Assembly (NCBI GenBank): GCA_026552975.1
Contig: JAPMTR010000064.1
Span: 1-64,000 of the forward strand
Reading direction: 5' to 3'
From: Candidatus Methanoperedens sp.
GTDB taxonomy: Archaea; Halobacteriota; Methanosarcinia; Methanosarcinales; Methanoperedenaceae
DNA length: 64,000 nt
A program made the translations under genes and the position numbers. The notes under the pieces are model-generated. The model ran no database searches. It saw only the letters and a list, made by a program, of their open reading frames with translations, and was not told where the DNA came from. Below are positions 45,913 through 53,120 of the stretch, one piece after another. Position 1 is the stretch's first letter; every line of letters begins with the position of its first letter.

Positions 45913-46920
45913 ATGATCAAAGAAGGTGTTTTATTCGAGAGGCTGCCTGGAAATAAAGTAAAATGCCAGATATGCTCCCACAGATGTACTATTTCAGAGG
46001 GTAAACTTGGTATTTGCAGAACAAGGCAGAATAAAAATGGGATACTTTATACTCTGATCTATAATACAGTTTCAGGTGAAGCGGTCGATCCGATAGAGAA
46101 AAAACCCCTTTATCATTTCATGCCTGGAACGCTTTCGTATTCTATTGGCTCGATAGGATGTAATTTCAGGTGCCAGCACTGCCAGAACTGGAACATATCA
46201 CAGGTGGAGCTTGATGATGCTCATACGATGGAAATAACACCTGAGGCTGCAGTCAAACGCGCGCTTGCATCAGGTTCAAAGTCTATTTCCTGGACATACA
46301 ATGAACCAGCTATCTGGCACGAATATACGTATGATAGCGCAGTGCTTGCAAAAAAAGCGGGATTAAGAACGATCTATGTGACCAATGGCTACATCACCCC
46401 GGAAGCCCTGAGGCACATCGCTCCTTACCTGGATGCATATCGAGTGGATATAAAATCTTTCTCGGATGATTTTTACAGGAAAATATGTGGGGTAAGCCTT
46501 GCTCCGGTCCTTGAATCCACAAAGCTTGCAAAAGAGCTGGGGATGCATATTGAAACCATAACGCTTGTCATTCCCACGAAGAACGATTCACCAGAGGAGA
46601 TCACGCAGATCGTTAGATGGGTACATGAAAATCTGGGTGCTGATACGCCAATGCATTTTACAAGGTTCCATCCAATGTATAAGATGAACGATCTTGAGCC
46701 AACGCCACTGGGAACTCTTGAGATGGCATATGATATTGCAAAGAAAGGCGGGATGAGGTTCGTATACCTGGGAAATGTGTATGGGCATAAATATGAAAAC
46801 ACATATTGCCCGAAGTGCAATGCGTTGCTTATCGATCGGTTGGGATTCAGGGTGAGCAAGGTAAGGATAAAGGGTGGGAAATGCCCGGAATGTGGTGAAA
46901 ACATAGCGATCGTGCTATAA
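45913..46920 (+). CDS. amrS: AmmeMemoRadiSam-system radical SAM enzyme
   Basis: A 335-residue radical SAM protein related to pyruvate formate-lyase activases. The cluster motif is CNFRCQHCQN (CxxxCxxC) near residue 78. An N-terminal zinc-like knuckle (CQICSHRC) and a C-terminal CPKC...CPEC rubredoxin-like site match the AmrS family. Its substrate is not known. It starts at the base after the cdc48 stop, so it is co-transcribed; the AMMECR1 and Memo partners are not in the window. Confidence 0.9.
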   Translation: MIKEGVLFERLPGNKVKCQICSHRCTISEGKLGICRTRQNKNGILYTLIYNTVSGEAVDPIEKKPLYHFMPGTLSYSIGSIGCNFRCQHCQNWNISQVELDDAHTMEITPEAAVKRALASGSKSISWTYNEPAIWHEYTYDSAVLAKKAGLRTIYVTNGYITPEALRHIAPYLDAYRVDIKSFSDDFYRKICGVSLAPVLESTKLAKELGMHIETITLVIPTKNDSPEEITQIVRWVHENLGADTPMHFTRFHPMYKMNDLEPTPLGTLEMAYDIAKKGGMRFVYLGNVYGHKYENTYCPKCNALLIDRLGFRVSKVRIKGGKCPECGENIAIVL

Positions 46921-47016
46921 CTTGAATTATAGTATTCATGAGAATTCAAGAACATGCTCATGGATATATAAGCACCAAAACATTTATCCGGTTTGTTACC
47001 ACATCTTTGCTGGCTC

Positions 47017-47595
47017 ATGTCAGAATATTATCATATCCTTACAAAAATAATGGCAAACAGGCAACTGTCCATCAGCAGCATAGCCAGGGAGCTTAAAAAG
47101 AATGGATATGACCAGCACAGGTTGATCCTGACAGGATACCTTCGAGCTTTGCATGATGTGGGATATATGGATGAGATCGATATACCTCCATCAAAGGTAT
47201 ATATTTCTAAGGCCGGCATGAAACGTGATGTTTATACTATCTTGAAAGATCACCTGAAAGATATTGATATCTCTGAGAGGCTCGAAATAGCTGTTTTTGT
47301 CCTTTCTTCATTGTTCCATCGACCATGTTTCAAATGCGAACTTGAACTATTAGGGATAGAAGCTCGCAAGACCGAAACAGTCCGGGAATCAAAAGACGGA
47401 AGACTGAAAGAACACAGGACTGCTGTGACTCGAATAAAGATCCCCGTAGACGATATGGCTTTTGAGCTCAATATGGATCGTATGGATAAAAGTAATGTAT
47501 TGTTTCGAGGGAATAAGGTATTGATCGATATTCTCAACGATTTGATCGATCTTGATGGATTAAAAGCGAAATCACAGCAGATGAAATTGGCATAA
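47017..47595 (+). CDS. Winged-helix-like protein of unknown function
   Basis: A 192-residue protein. The first 75 residues (ILTKIMANRQLSISSIARELKKNGYDQHRLILTGYLRALHDVGYMDEID) read as a winged helix that ends in an alternating strand, suggesting a DNA-binding regulator. The C-terminal half has no match I recognise; it includes one CFKCEL pair. ATG 47017 is chosen because TATATAAG at 46965-46972 predicts a transcription start near 46995; an upstream frame start at 46993 adds eight unlikely residues. Confidence 0.65.
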   Translation: MSEYYHILTKIMANRQLSISSIARELKKNGYDQHRLILTGYLRALHDVGYMDEIDIPPSKVYISKAGMKRDVYTILKDHLKDIDISERLEIAVFVLSSLFHRPCFKCELELLGIEARKTETVRESKDGRLKEHRTAVTRIKIPVDDMAFELNMDRMDKSNVLFRGNKVLIDILNDLIDLDGLKAKSQQMKLA

Positions 47596-47622
47596 CTGGG
47601 GCAGGGTAATTATAAGAAGGAA

Positions 47623-47910
47623 TCAGTCAGGTGAATTGATTTCGATCTCTTCAAGAGTCTTTTCGACATCACTCTCTTCATCAAGCCTTGAAAGCACATC
47701 CATTACCTTTGCGATCGTTACATCGATATTTTCTGCGATACTGGAGATCGAATATCCTTTCCTGTGATATTCAATAATAAGCTCCTCTGTTACTCCTCTG
47801 GCGATGTATTTCCTCGCAATTGCAGATATCGGAAGATACTCTTCTTTTGATTTGCGTTTGAGGTAGCCTGCGATCAAATCAGGAAGTGTCACATTGATAT
47901 TTGTTCCCAT
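47623..47910 (-). CDS. UPF0175-like antitoxin
   Basis: A 95-residue protein with IARKYIARGVTEELIIEYHRKGYSISSIAENIDVTIAKVMDVL, the layout of UPF0175 proteins: a helical N-terminus, then a helix-turn-helix like YRxGkiSxxxAAexxgvxxxxfxxxL. UPF0175 members are antitoxins of DUF3368 PIN toxins. It starts four bases after the PIN-like gene on the same strand; here the toxin comes first, the reverse of the common order. Confidence 0.65.
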   Translation of the reverse strand: MGTNINVTLPDLIAGYLKRKSKEEYLPISAIARKYIARGVTEELIIEYHRKGYSISSIAENIDVTIAKVMDVLSRLDEESDVEKTLEEIEINSPD

Positions 47911-47914
47911 ATTT

Positions 47915-48382
47915 TCACCAACTCTCTATTCTTTTCAAGATTTTATCAATATCCCTCGGTCTAATATATATTTTCTTTAAAATATTCATGAATTTTACAC
48001 ATTGCTGTTTTGTAATTACACCTTTTTTCAATTGATATGCAGCAAACTCAGGCGTAGTGTAGCACTTTATATCATTTTCCGACGCTGCATTTTTTAACAG
48101 CAGATCATCACTTACCAGGATGCATCCTTTTCTATGTACATGGCAGGTTTTCAATAGATTAATGTCAGTTGTTGAAAGCCGCCCTTTTTTATCATTACCA
48201 AGATCAAGTTTTCCAGATCCGTTTTGAATTATTTCGATATTGGAAATATTAATGTTTATCCCAAGCTCATTTTCAATTTCAGTAGCTACGTTTTTTATGG
48301 TGAATAGCTTCATTTCCCGCAATATTTCGGGTTCGGTTCTTAAGGTATTTATTAGAAATGTGGCATTTACAATGATTTGCAT
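47915..48382 (-). CDS. PIN-like toxin, DUF3368 type
   Basis: A 155-residue PIN-like protein. The N-terminal IIVNATFLINTL has Asn where most PIN domains have the first Asp, as in the DUF3368 group (VxNTSPLI). Later motifs are GRLSTTDINLLKTC and CILVSDDLLLKNAASE, with the remaining acidic residues. The C-terminus is a helical extension. ATG 48382 fits a leaderless start about 30 bases after TTTAAATATTTA; ATG 48400 is an alternative. It forms a toxin-antitoxin pair with the UPF0175-like gene. Confidence 0.7.
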   Translation of the reverse strand: MQIIVNATFLINTLRTEPEILREMKLFTIKNVATEIENELGININISNIEIIQNGSGKLDLGNDKKGRLSTTDINLLKTCHVHRKGCILVSDDLLLKNAASENDIKCYTTPEFAAYQLKKGVITKQQCVKFMNILKKIYIRPRDIDKILKRIESW

Positions 48383-48513
48383 AAATTGTGTAATTAGCAT
48401 AAATACATGTAAATATTTAAAAGTATTGTATCAAAGAGCACAATGTAGTTTTAAAGCATCGAACATAAATATTGTGAAAATCAATTATTGAATAAATTAA
48501 GGAAAGTGGACTT

Positions 48514-49032
48514 ATGGATGTAAGCACAGCAATTCGATCAAGACGCAGTATAAGGGAATATGATCCCCGTGAAGTGGAAGAAGATAAATTAAAAAGAGTT
48601 CTGGATGCTGGCAGGCTCTCACCTTCTGCAAGTAACCGTCAGGAAAGAAGATTTATTGTGGTCAAAGATGCTGCAAAACGACAAAAGCTATCAGAAGCTG
48701 CAAAGAATCAGCAATTCGTGGCACAAGCCCCGGTGGTAATTGCAATTTGTTCAGTTGAACAGGAATATGTCATGGCATGCGGTCAACCAGCTTATTCCAT
48801 TGACACTGCCATCGCCGTTGATCACATGACCCTTGCAGCAGTTGAAGAAGGACTCGGAACCTGCTGGATAGGCGCATTTTATGAAAACAAAGTCAAAGAA
48901 ATATTGAATATTCCTGCCAATATTCGGGTTGTCACTCTTTTGCCTCTTGGGTATCCTCTAAGTATCCCTCGCCCCACGCCTCGAAAAAGCCTGGATGAGA
49001 TCGTAATGCGGGAACAATGGAATAGAAATTGA
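48514..49032 (+). CDS. Nitroreductase-family FMN oxidoreductase
   Basis: A 172-residue protein of the nitroreductase superfamily. AIRSRRSIREYDPREV at the N-terminus and LSPSASNRQERRFIVV hold the FMN-binding Arg and Ser residues. DHMTLAAVEEGLGTCWIGAF and VVTLLPLGYP form the core and the second FMN contact. Substrate unknown; family members reduce quinones, flavins or nitro compounds with NAD(P)H. It is a single gene with TAAGGAAAGTGG before the ATG. Confidence 0.9.
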   Translation: MDVSTAIRSRRSIREYDPREVEEDKLKRVLDAGRLSPSASNRQERRFIVVKDAAKRQKLSEAAKNQQFVAQAPVVIAICSVEQEYVMACGQPAYSIDTAIAVDHMTLAAVEEGLGTCWIGAFYENKVKEILNIPANIRVVTLLPLGYPLSIPRPTPRKSLDEIVMREQWNRN

Positions 49033-49109
49033 CTAAAATCTTCTCCTGAAACTCTCTCTCTTTTCTATTCATCCATTATCTAAACATCAAGTGGAACGTA
49101 TTTGTAGAT

Positions 49110-49679
49110 TTAATCCATTTCCACCATTTCTATCCAGTTTATTTTCCCCGGAAAAAATTCCTCAGGAATTTTTCCATGCTTTATGCCATCGATTATCGAA
49201 ATAACTGACTTTACCACTGACAGAAGATTTTTATCTGTGGTATTTATTTCAAAAACATTCTTATTCAATTCGACCGATTCCACAAGAATTACATCAAGCG
49301 CCTCTGCATTGGCATTTTCCCTGACTTTAGCGAGGGAATAATTCATCCTTTTTCCAAGACGCTTGCGAATAGCCAGAGGATGCGCCCTCAGGACGATTAT
49401 GGCCTCCACAGGAAGCAGATGAGAAAGGTGGCCTTCAAGAATTATGTCAATGGAAGATGGAAATTTATGGATTTCTAAATCAACACGCTCTTTAAGTTCA
49501 TCCATATCAGCTTCATAGGTGTCCCGCGCTTCATCCTTCCCTGTGTAGAGCTTTTCTCCAAGGACTATTTTATTTATATCTATGATGCAGTATTGCTTTT
49601 TGTATCGAGAATGATCTCTTATAACATCACAGACGGTTGTTTTTCCAGTCCCAGGTGTGCCTGTGAGCGCAATGATCAT
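49110..49679 (-). CDS. AK6/Fap7-type adenylate kinase (COG1936)
   Basis: A 189-residue P-loop kinase with GTPGTGKTT at residues 7-15, IIDINKIVLGEKLYTG, ILEGHLSHLL and the lid-like segment RKRLGKRMNYS. This is the archaeal relative of eukaryotic AK6/Fap7, which phosphorylates AMP and has a role in small-subunit ribosome maturation. Its ATG overlaps the hisC stop by four bases, so it is the last gene of an argD-hisC-adk operon. Confidence 0.88.
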   Translation of the reverse strand: MIIALTGTPGTGKTTVCDVIRDHSRYKKQYCIIDINKIVLGEKLYTGKDEARDTYEADMDELKERVDLEIHKFPSSIDIILEGHLSHLLPVEAIIVLRAHPLAIRKRLGKRMNYSLAKVRENANAEALDVILVESVELNKNVFEINTTDKNLLSVVKSVISIIDGIKHGKIPEEFFPGKINWIEMVEMD

Positions 49680-50767
49680 AAAATCTCATGAAAAGCAGAA
49701 ATGACTGACTCGTTTTGCTCTTTTGTCCCCACAGTTATCCTGATCAGCGACTGGCCTGCTCCCCTGAAAGAAGTGCAATCCCGGACAATTATTCCCTTTT
49801 CCAGCAGGGACTCACAAATATCTTTTGCGTTTCCGGGAGAAACATCGATAAGGATAAAATTCGCATCAGAAGGATATACTTTACATAATTTCCCAAGGTC
49901 TTTTAAAAGCTGCTCACGTCCGTTTTTAACCATATTTATGCTCTTATCAAGATATTTTTCATCCTTAAGAGCTGCAATACCTCCCACGGTTGAAAGAACA
50001 TCCATGGAGAACGGCGTCATCACTTTCAAAAATTCCCTGGCGATCCATTCAGGCACAATGGCATAGCCCATGCGCATACCGGCAAGCCCGAATGCTTTTG
50101 AAAATGTGCGTCCAATTATGAGATTATCGTATTCTTTCACAAGTTTTGAAAGACCACTATCTGCGAACTCCACATATGCTTCATCTATGAACACGAGAGC
50201 ATTGACTGATCCCAGGATCTTTCTCACATCCTTTTCTGGAATTGAATTCCCCGATGGGTTGTTAGGGGAGCAAAGAAAGATCATCTTTGTATTTTCGTTC
50301 ATTTTATCAATGATCTTTTCAAGCTCGATATTAAAATCAGGATCTCGTTCTACAAAAACCGGTTTTCCCCCATTTGCAAGAGTGGCTATTTCATAATACG
50401 AGAACGTGGGTATGGGTATTACTGATTCGGCTCCAGGTGTCATAAAAAGCCGCATCATTGTATCAAATATACCATCCATGCCGTTACCCGAGACAACGAT
50501 ATTGCCGGCAGGATAACCGGTATAAGCACCGATAGCATTCCTTAATTCAAGCGCATCCGATTGCGGATACAGGTGTACTTTACCAATTTGTTCCTTAATC
50601 GCTGCAACTGCAAGGCGGGACGGGCCAAGAGGGTTCTCGTTTGAGCCCAGTTTGATTATCTTTTCTGGATCAATGTGATATTTGCTGGCTATCTCCTCTA
50701 TGGATTTACCCGGAACATACTCTTTTATATCCCTGACCGTTGGGCGGACCAGTGTTTCAAATTTCAT
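49676..50767 (-). CDS. hisC: Histidinol-phosphate aminotransferase
   Basis: A PLP enzyme of histidine biosynthesis converting imidazole-acetol phosphate to histidinol phosphate. The 363-residue chain has KLGSNENPLGPS, VVSGNGMDGIFDTMMRLF, IFLCSPNNPSGN, VFIDEAYVEF, and GRTFSKAFGLAGMRMGY with the Schiff-base lysine. It overlaps the end of argD by 11 bases and the start of the kinase gene by four, so translation is coupled across all three genes. Confidence 0.94.
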   Translation of the reverse strand: MKFETLVRPTVRDIKEYVPGKSIEEIASKYHIDPEKIIKLGSNENPLGPSRLAVAAIKEQIGKVHLYPQSDALELRNAIGAYTGYPAGNIVVSGNGMDGIFDTMMRLFMTPGAESVIPIPTFSYYEIATLANGGKPVFVERDPDFNIELEKIIDKMNENTKMIFLCSPNNPSGNSIPEKDVRKILGSVNALVFIDEAYVEFADSGLSKLVKEYDNLIIGRTFSKAFGLAGMRMGYAIVPEWIAREFLKVMTPFSMDVLSTVGGIAALKDEKYLDKSINMVKNGREQLLKDLGKLCKVYPSDANFILIDVSPGNAKDICESLLEKGIIVRDCTSFRGAGQSLIRITVGTKEQNESVISAFHEIL

Positions 50768-51914
50768 TGAGCACCGACACTACTGTATCGATCTGTTCTT
50801 CTGTGATCGTAAGGGGTGGGACAAAGCGAAGTACTGATTCCGATGTACAATTAAGGAGAACGCCGTTATCACGTGCTTTTGTCACGATATCCTCGCATTT
50901 TATTGAAAGTTCCATGCCAACCATCAGGCCTTTGCCCCTGATCTCCAGAACATATTCCTTTTTAAGCCCTTTTAGTTTCTTAACAAGATAATTTCCCATA
51001 TCCTGTGACCTTTTAACAAGTTTTTCTTTCTTGATCACTTCAATATTTGCAAGAGCTGCAGCACAGGCAAGAGCGCCGCCGCCAAATGTTGATGCATGGT
51101 CACCGCGCACGAAATTTGATGCTATATCTTCTTTTGCAAGCATTGCTCCCATGGGAAAACCTCCACCTATTGCTTTTGCGGTCGTTATGATATCCGGAGT
51201 GATCCCCGAATGCTCCCGCGCGAACCATTTACCGGTCCTTCCAAAGCCTGTCTGCACTTCATCCAGGATCAATAATGTGCCTTTTTCGTCGCATATTTCC
51301 CTGACTTCTTTTAGATAATCATCAGAAGGTATGATCACACCGCCTTCACCCTGAATGGGTTCAAGGATGATGCCTGCGGTATCATTTGTTATCGCAGATC
51401 TTATGGAATCTGCGTCATTATATGGGACAAATTTTGCAGGCGCAAGTGGTTCAAAAGGTTTCCTGTATTTTTCTTTATGAGTAACACTGAGAGCTCCAAG
51501 AGTACGTCCATGGAATGCATGTTCTGTTGCGATGAATTCCTTTTTTCCTGTGGTTTTGCGGGCAAGTTTCAGGGCACCTTCAACGGCTTCAGTTCCTGAA
51601 TTGCAATAGAATACCCTGTCCATTCCAGAAAGTCCGGCAAGTTCCTCTGCAAGAAGCGCCTGGTTCTCGATATAGTAAAGATTGGAAACATGAATTAACT
51701 GCTCTGCCTGCCGTTTTATTGCATCGACAACAGTAGGGTGGCAGTGTCCAACATTATTAACAGAGATCCCTGCCACACAGTCAATGTATTCTTTTCCATT
51801 GACATCTGTCACAAGCGCGCCCTTTGCGCTCTTGATGGCTATTGGCTGACGTGTATAAGTCTGGAAAACATATTTTTCATATTTCCGGGTTATTTCATCA
51901 TAATTGAGTGACAT
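50757..51914 (-). CDS. argD: Acetylornithine aminotransferase
   Basis: Class III PLP aminotransferase making N-acetylornithine for arginine synthesis. The 385 residues include DCVAGISVNNVGHCHP, YCNSGTEAVEGALKLARK, the HAFHGRTLGALS motif, LILDEVQTGFGRTGK and ITTAKAIGGGFPMGA with the PLP lysine. The end of the protein is short and standard. It is the first gene of the argD-hisC-adk operon. Confidence 0.94.
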   Translation of the reverse strand: MSLNYDEITRKYEKYVFQTYTRQPIAIKSAKGALVTDVNGKEYIDCVAGISVNNVGHCHPTVVDAIKRQAEQLIHVSNLYYIENQALLAEELAGLSGMDRVFYCNSGTEAVEGALKLARKTTGKKEFIATEHAFHGRTLGALSVTHKEKYRKPFEPLAPAKFVPYNDADSIRSAITNDTAGIILEPIQGEGGVIIPSDDYLKEVREICDEKGTLLILDEVQTGFGRTGKWFAREHSGITPDIITTAKAIGGGFPMGAMLAKEDIASNFVRGDHASTFGGGALACAAALANIEVIKKEKLVKRSQDMGNYLVKKLKGLKKEYVLEIRGKGLMVGMELSIKCEDIVTKARDNGVLLNCTSESVLRFVPPLTITEEQIDTVVSVLNEI

Positions 51915-51978
51915 CTTTTATCTCTCCGTATTGATCTCGCTTCTGGTATCAAAAAAGGTGATATTAATATTCATATTC

Positions 51979-52182
51979 TCATGGATGTGCCAGAAACCGG
52001 TTTTTCTTGAATTCATTAATAATAAGTTCTTTTGCTGGAATATCTTCGTCGTTGCATTTTTCTTCTTTCCATGCCTCAAGTGAGCGAAAAATGAAGAACA
52101 TCCCATCTTTTTTCTTAGAAGCCTTAAGATTTGGATCGTCTTCTGTTTCAAAAAAAGATTTGTATCCATCTAATACTGTCAT
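51979..52182 (-). CDS. Small charged protein of unknown function
   Basis: A 67-residue frame from ATG 52182 (GTG two codons earlier is possible). Composition is protein-like: rich in Lys, Glu, Asp and Phe, with KKKDGMFFIFRSLEAWKEEK in the middle. No Shine-Dalgarno and no family recognised. It lies in the 310-base gap between argD and purQ on the same strand. A second overlapping minus-strand frame exists, but its composition looks worse. Confidence 0.4.
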   Translation of the reverse strand: MTVLDGYKSFFETEDDPNLKASKKKDGMFFIFRSLEAWKEEKCNDEDIPAKELIINEFKKNRFLAHP

Positions 52183-52224
52183 GCCCACATATTATTGAGC
52201 TAATCGGATATGAATTTTACTGAT

Positions 52225-53010
52225 TTACAAATTTTCTTTCATATGTTCTACAGCATTTCGAAATATAGCAATGCCTGCCCCTTCTTCAGGCAATTCCTCT
52301 CGCGTCCATCCCGGGTGGTTCGTCCTGTGCTGGAAAGCCTCAGGATGCGGCATCATGCCAAATACCCTCCCTGTCTCATCGCAAATGGCTGCGATATTCT
52401 CTATCGAACCATTGGGATTTTCTGGATATCCAGGATTTTTTCCTACACTGTCAGTGTACTGGAACACAATATGTCCACCTTTTTTCAATCTCGAAAGCAC
52501 CTGCGGACCTTTTACCACGAACTTGCCTTCACCATGGCGCACAGGAAGGAATATGTTCTCAATCCCTTTTGTGAATATACAATTTGATCTCGTATTCGCC
52601 TTCAGGTACACCCACCTGTCCTCGAATCGTCCTGAATCATTAAATGTGAGTGTTACATCCTGCGTCCCATAATCACCGTCAAACGCCGGTAATAACCCCA
52701 TCTTGACCATTGCCTGGAAACCATTGCAGATACCGAATATCAGTTTTCCCGAATCGATGAATTCCTGAATCTGGTCGCCAAGATTATATTTGATCATGTT
52801 AGCCAATACTTTTCCAGAGGCGATATCATCTCCGAAAGAAAAGCCGCCCGGGAATGCGAGGATATGAAAATCCGATAATTTTCTTGCGCCGTTTATCAGG
52901 TCGTTGATATGAACTCGTTCTGCTTCTGCTCCTGCAATTTTGAAAGCATGCGCTGTTTCGATGTCGCAATTTATTCCAAAGCCAGTCAGGATGAGCGCTT
53001 TAGTGGTCAT
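52225..53010 (-). CDS. purQ: FGAM synthase glutaminase subunit PurQ
   Basis: Class I glutamine amidotransferase feeding ammonia to PurL in purine synthesis. The nucleophile is in IFGICNGFQAM, and the catalytic His-Glu is in MMPHPEAFQH. FPGGFSFGDDIASG is the family segment near the start. At 261 residues it is longer than the usual archaeal PurQ of about 230, with extra sequence around 120-170 and before the His-Glu. GGAG precedes the ATG. It lies downstream of the PurS-PurL fusion gene. Confidence 0.92.
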   Translation of the reverse strand: MTTKALILTGFGINCDIETAHAFKIAGAEAERVHINDLINGARKLSDFHILAFPGGFSFGDDIASGKVLANMIKYNLGDQIQEFIDSGKLIFGICNGFQAMVKMGLLPAFDGDYGTQDVTLTFNDSGRFEDRWVYLKANTRSNCIFTKGIENIFLPVRHGEGKFVVKGPQVLSRLKKGGHIVFQYTDSVGKNPGYPENPNGSIENIAAICDETGRVFGMMPHPEAFQHRTNHPGWTREELPEEGAGIAIFRNAVEHMKENL

Positions 53011-53017
53011 TAGTATA

Positions 53018-53107
53018 TTATCTCCATAATTTTAGAATATGCTTCTTTTTTGCCTGTTCCTGCAACCTGAGGATAATATCTGGGATTTCTGGATTATCTT
53101 TTCTCAT
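53018..53107 (-). CDS. Possible 29-residue microprotein between purL and purQ
   Basis: A 30-codon frame (MRKDNPEIPDIILRLQEQ and a basic remainder) begins 13 bases after the purL stop with GGAAAGTGAT before its ATG, and ends seven bases before the purQ ATG. It could be a real microprotein, a translational relay between purL and purQ, or chance. Confidence 0.25.
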   Translation of the reverse strand: MRKDNPEIPDIILRLQEQAKKKHILKLWR

Positions 53108-53120
53108 AAAATCACTTTCC

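Noticed and set aside
46473-47018. 181-codon minus-strand frame over amrS
   Set aside because: Antisense shadow of the radical SAM enzyme; no family match.
51918-52169. 83-codon frame overlapping the small gene upstream of argD
   Set aside because: Other frame of the same bases with poorer composition; the 51979-52182 frame is the better candidate and is itself uncertain.
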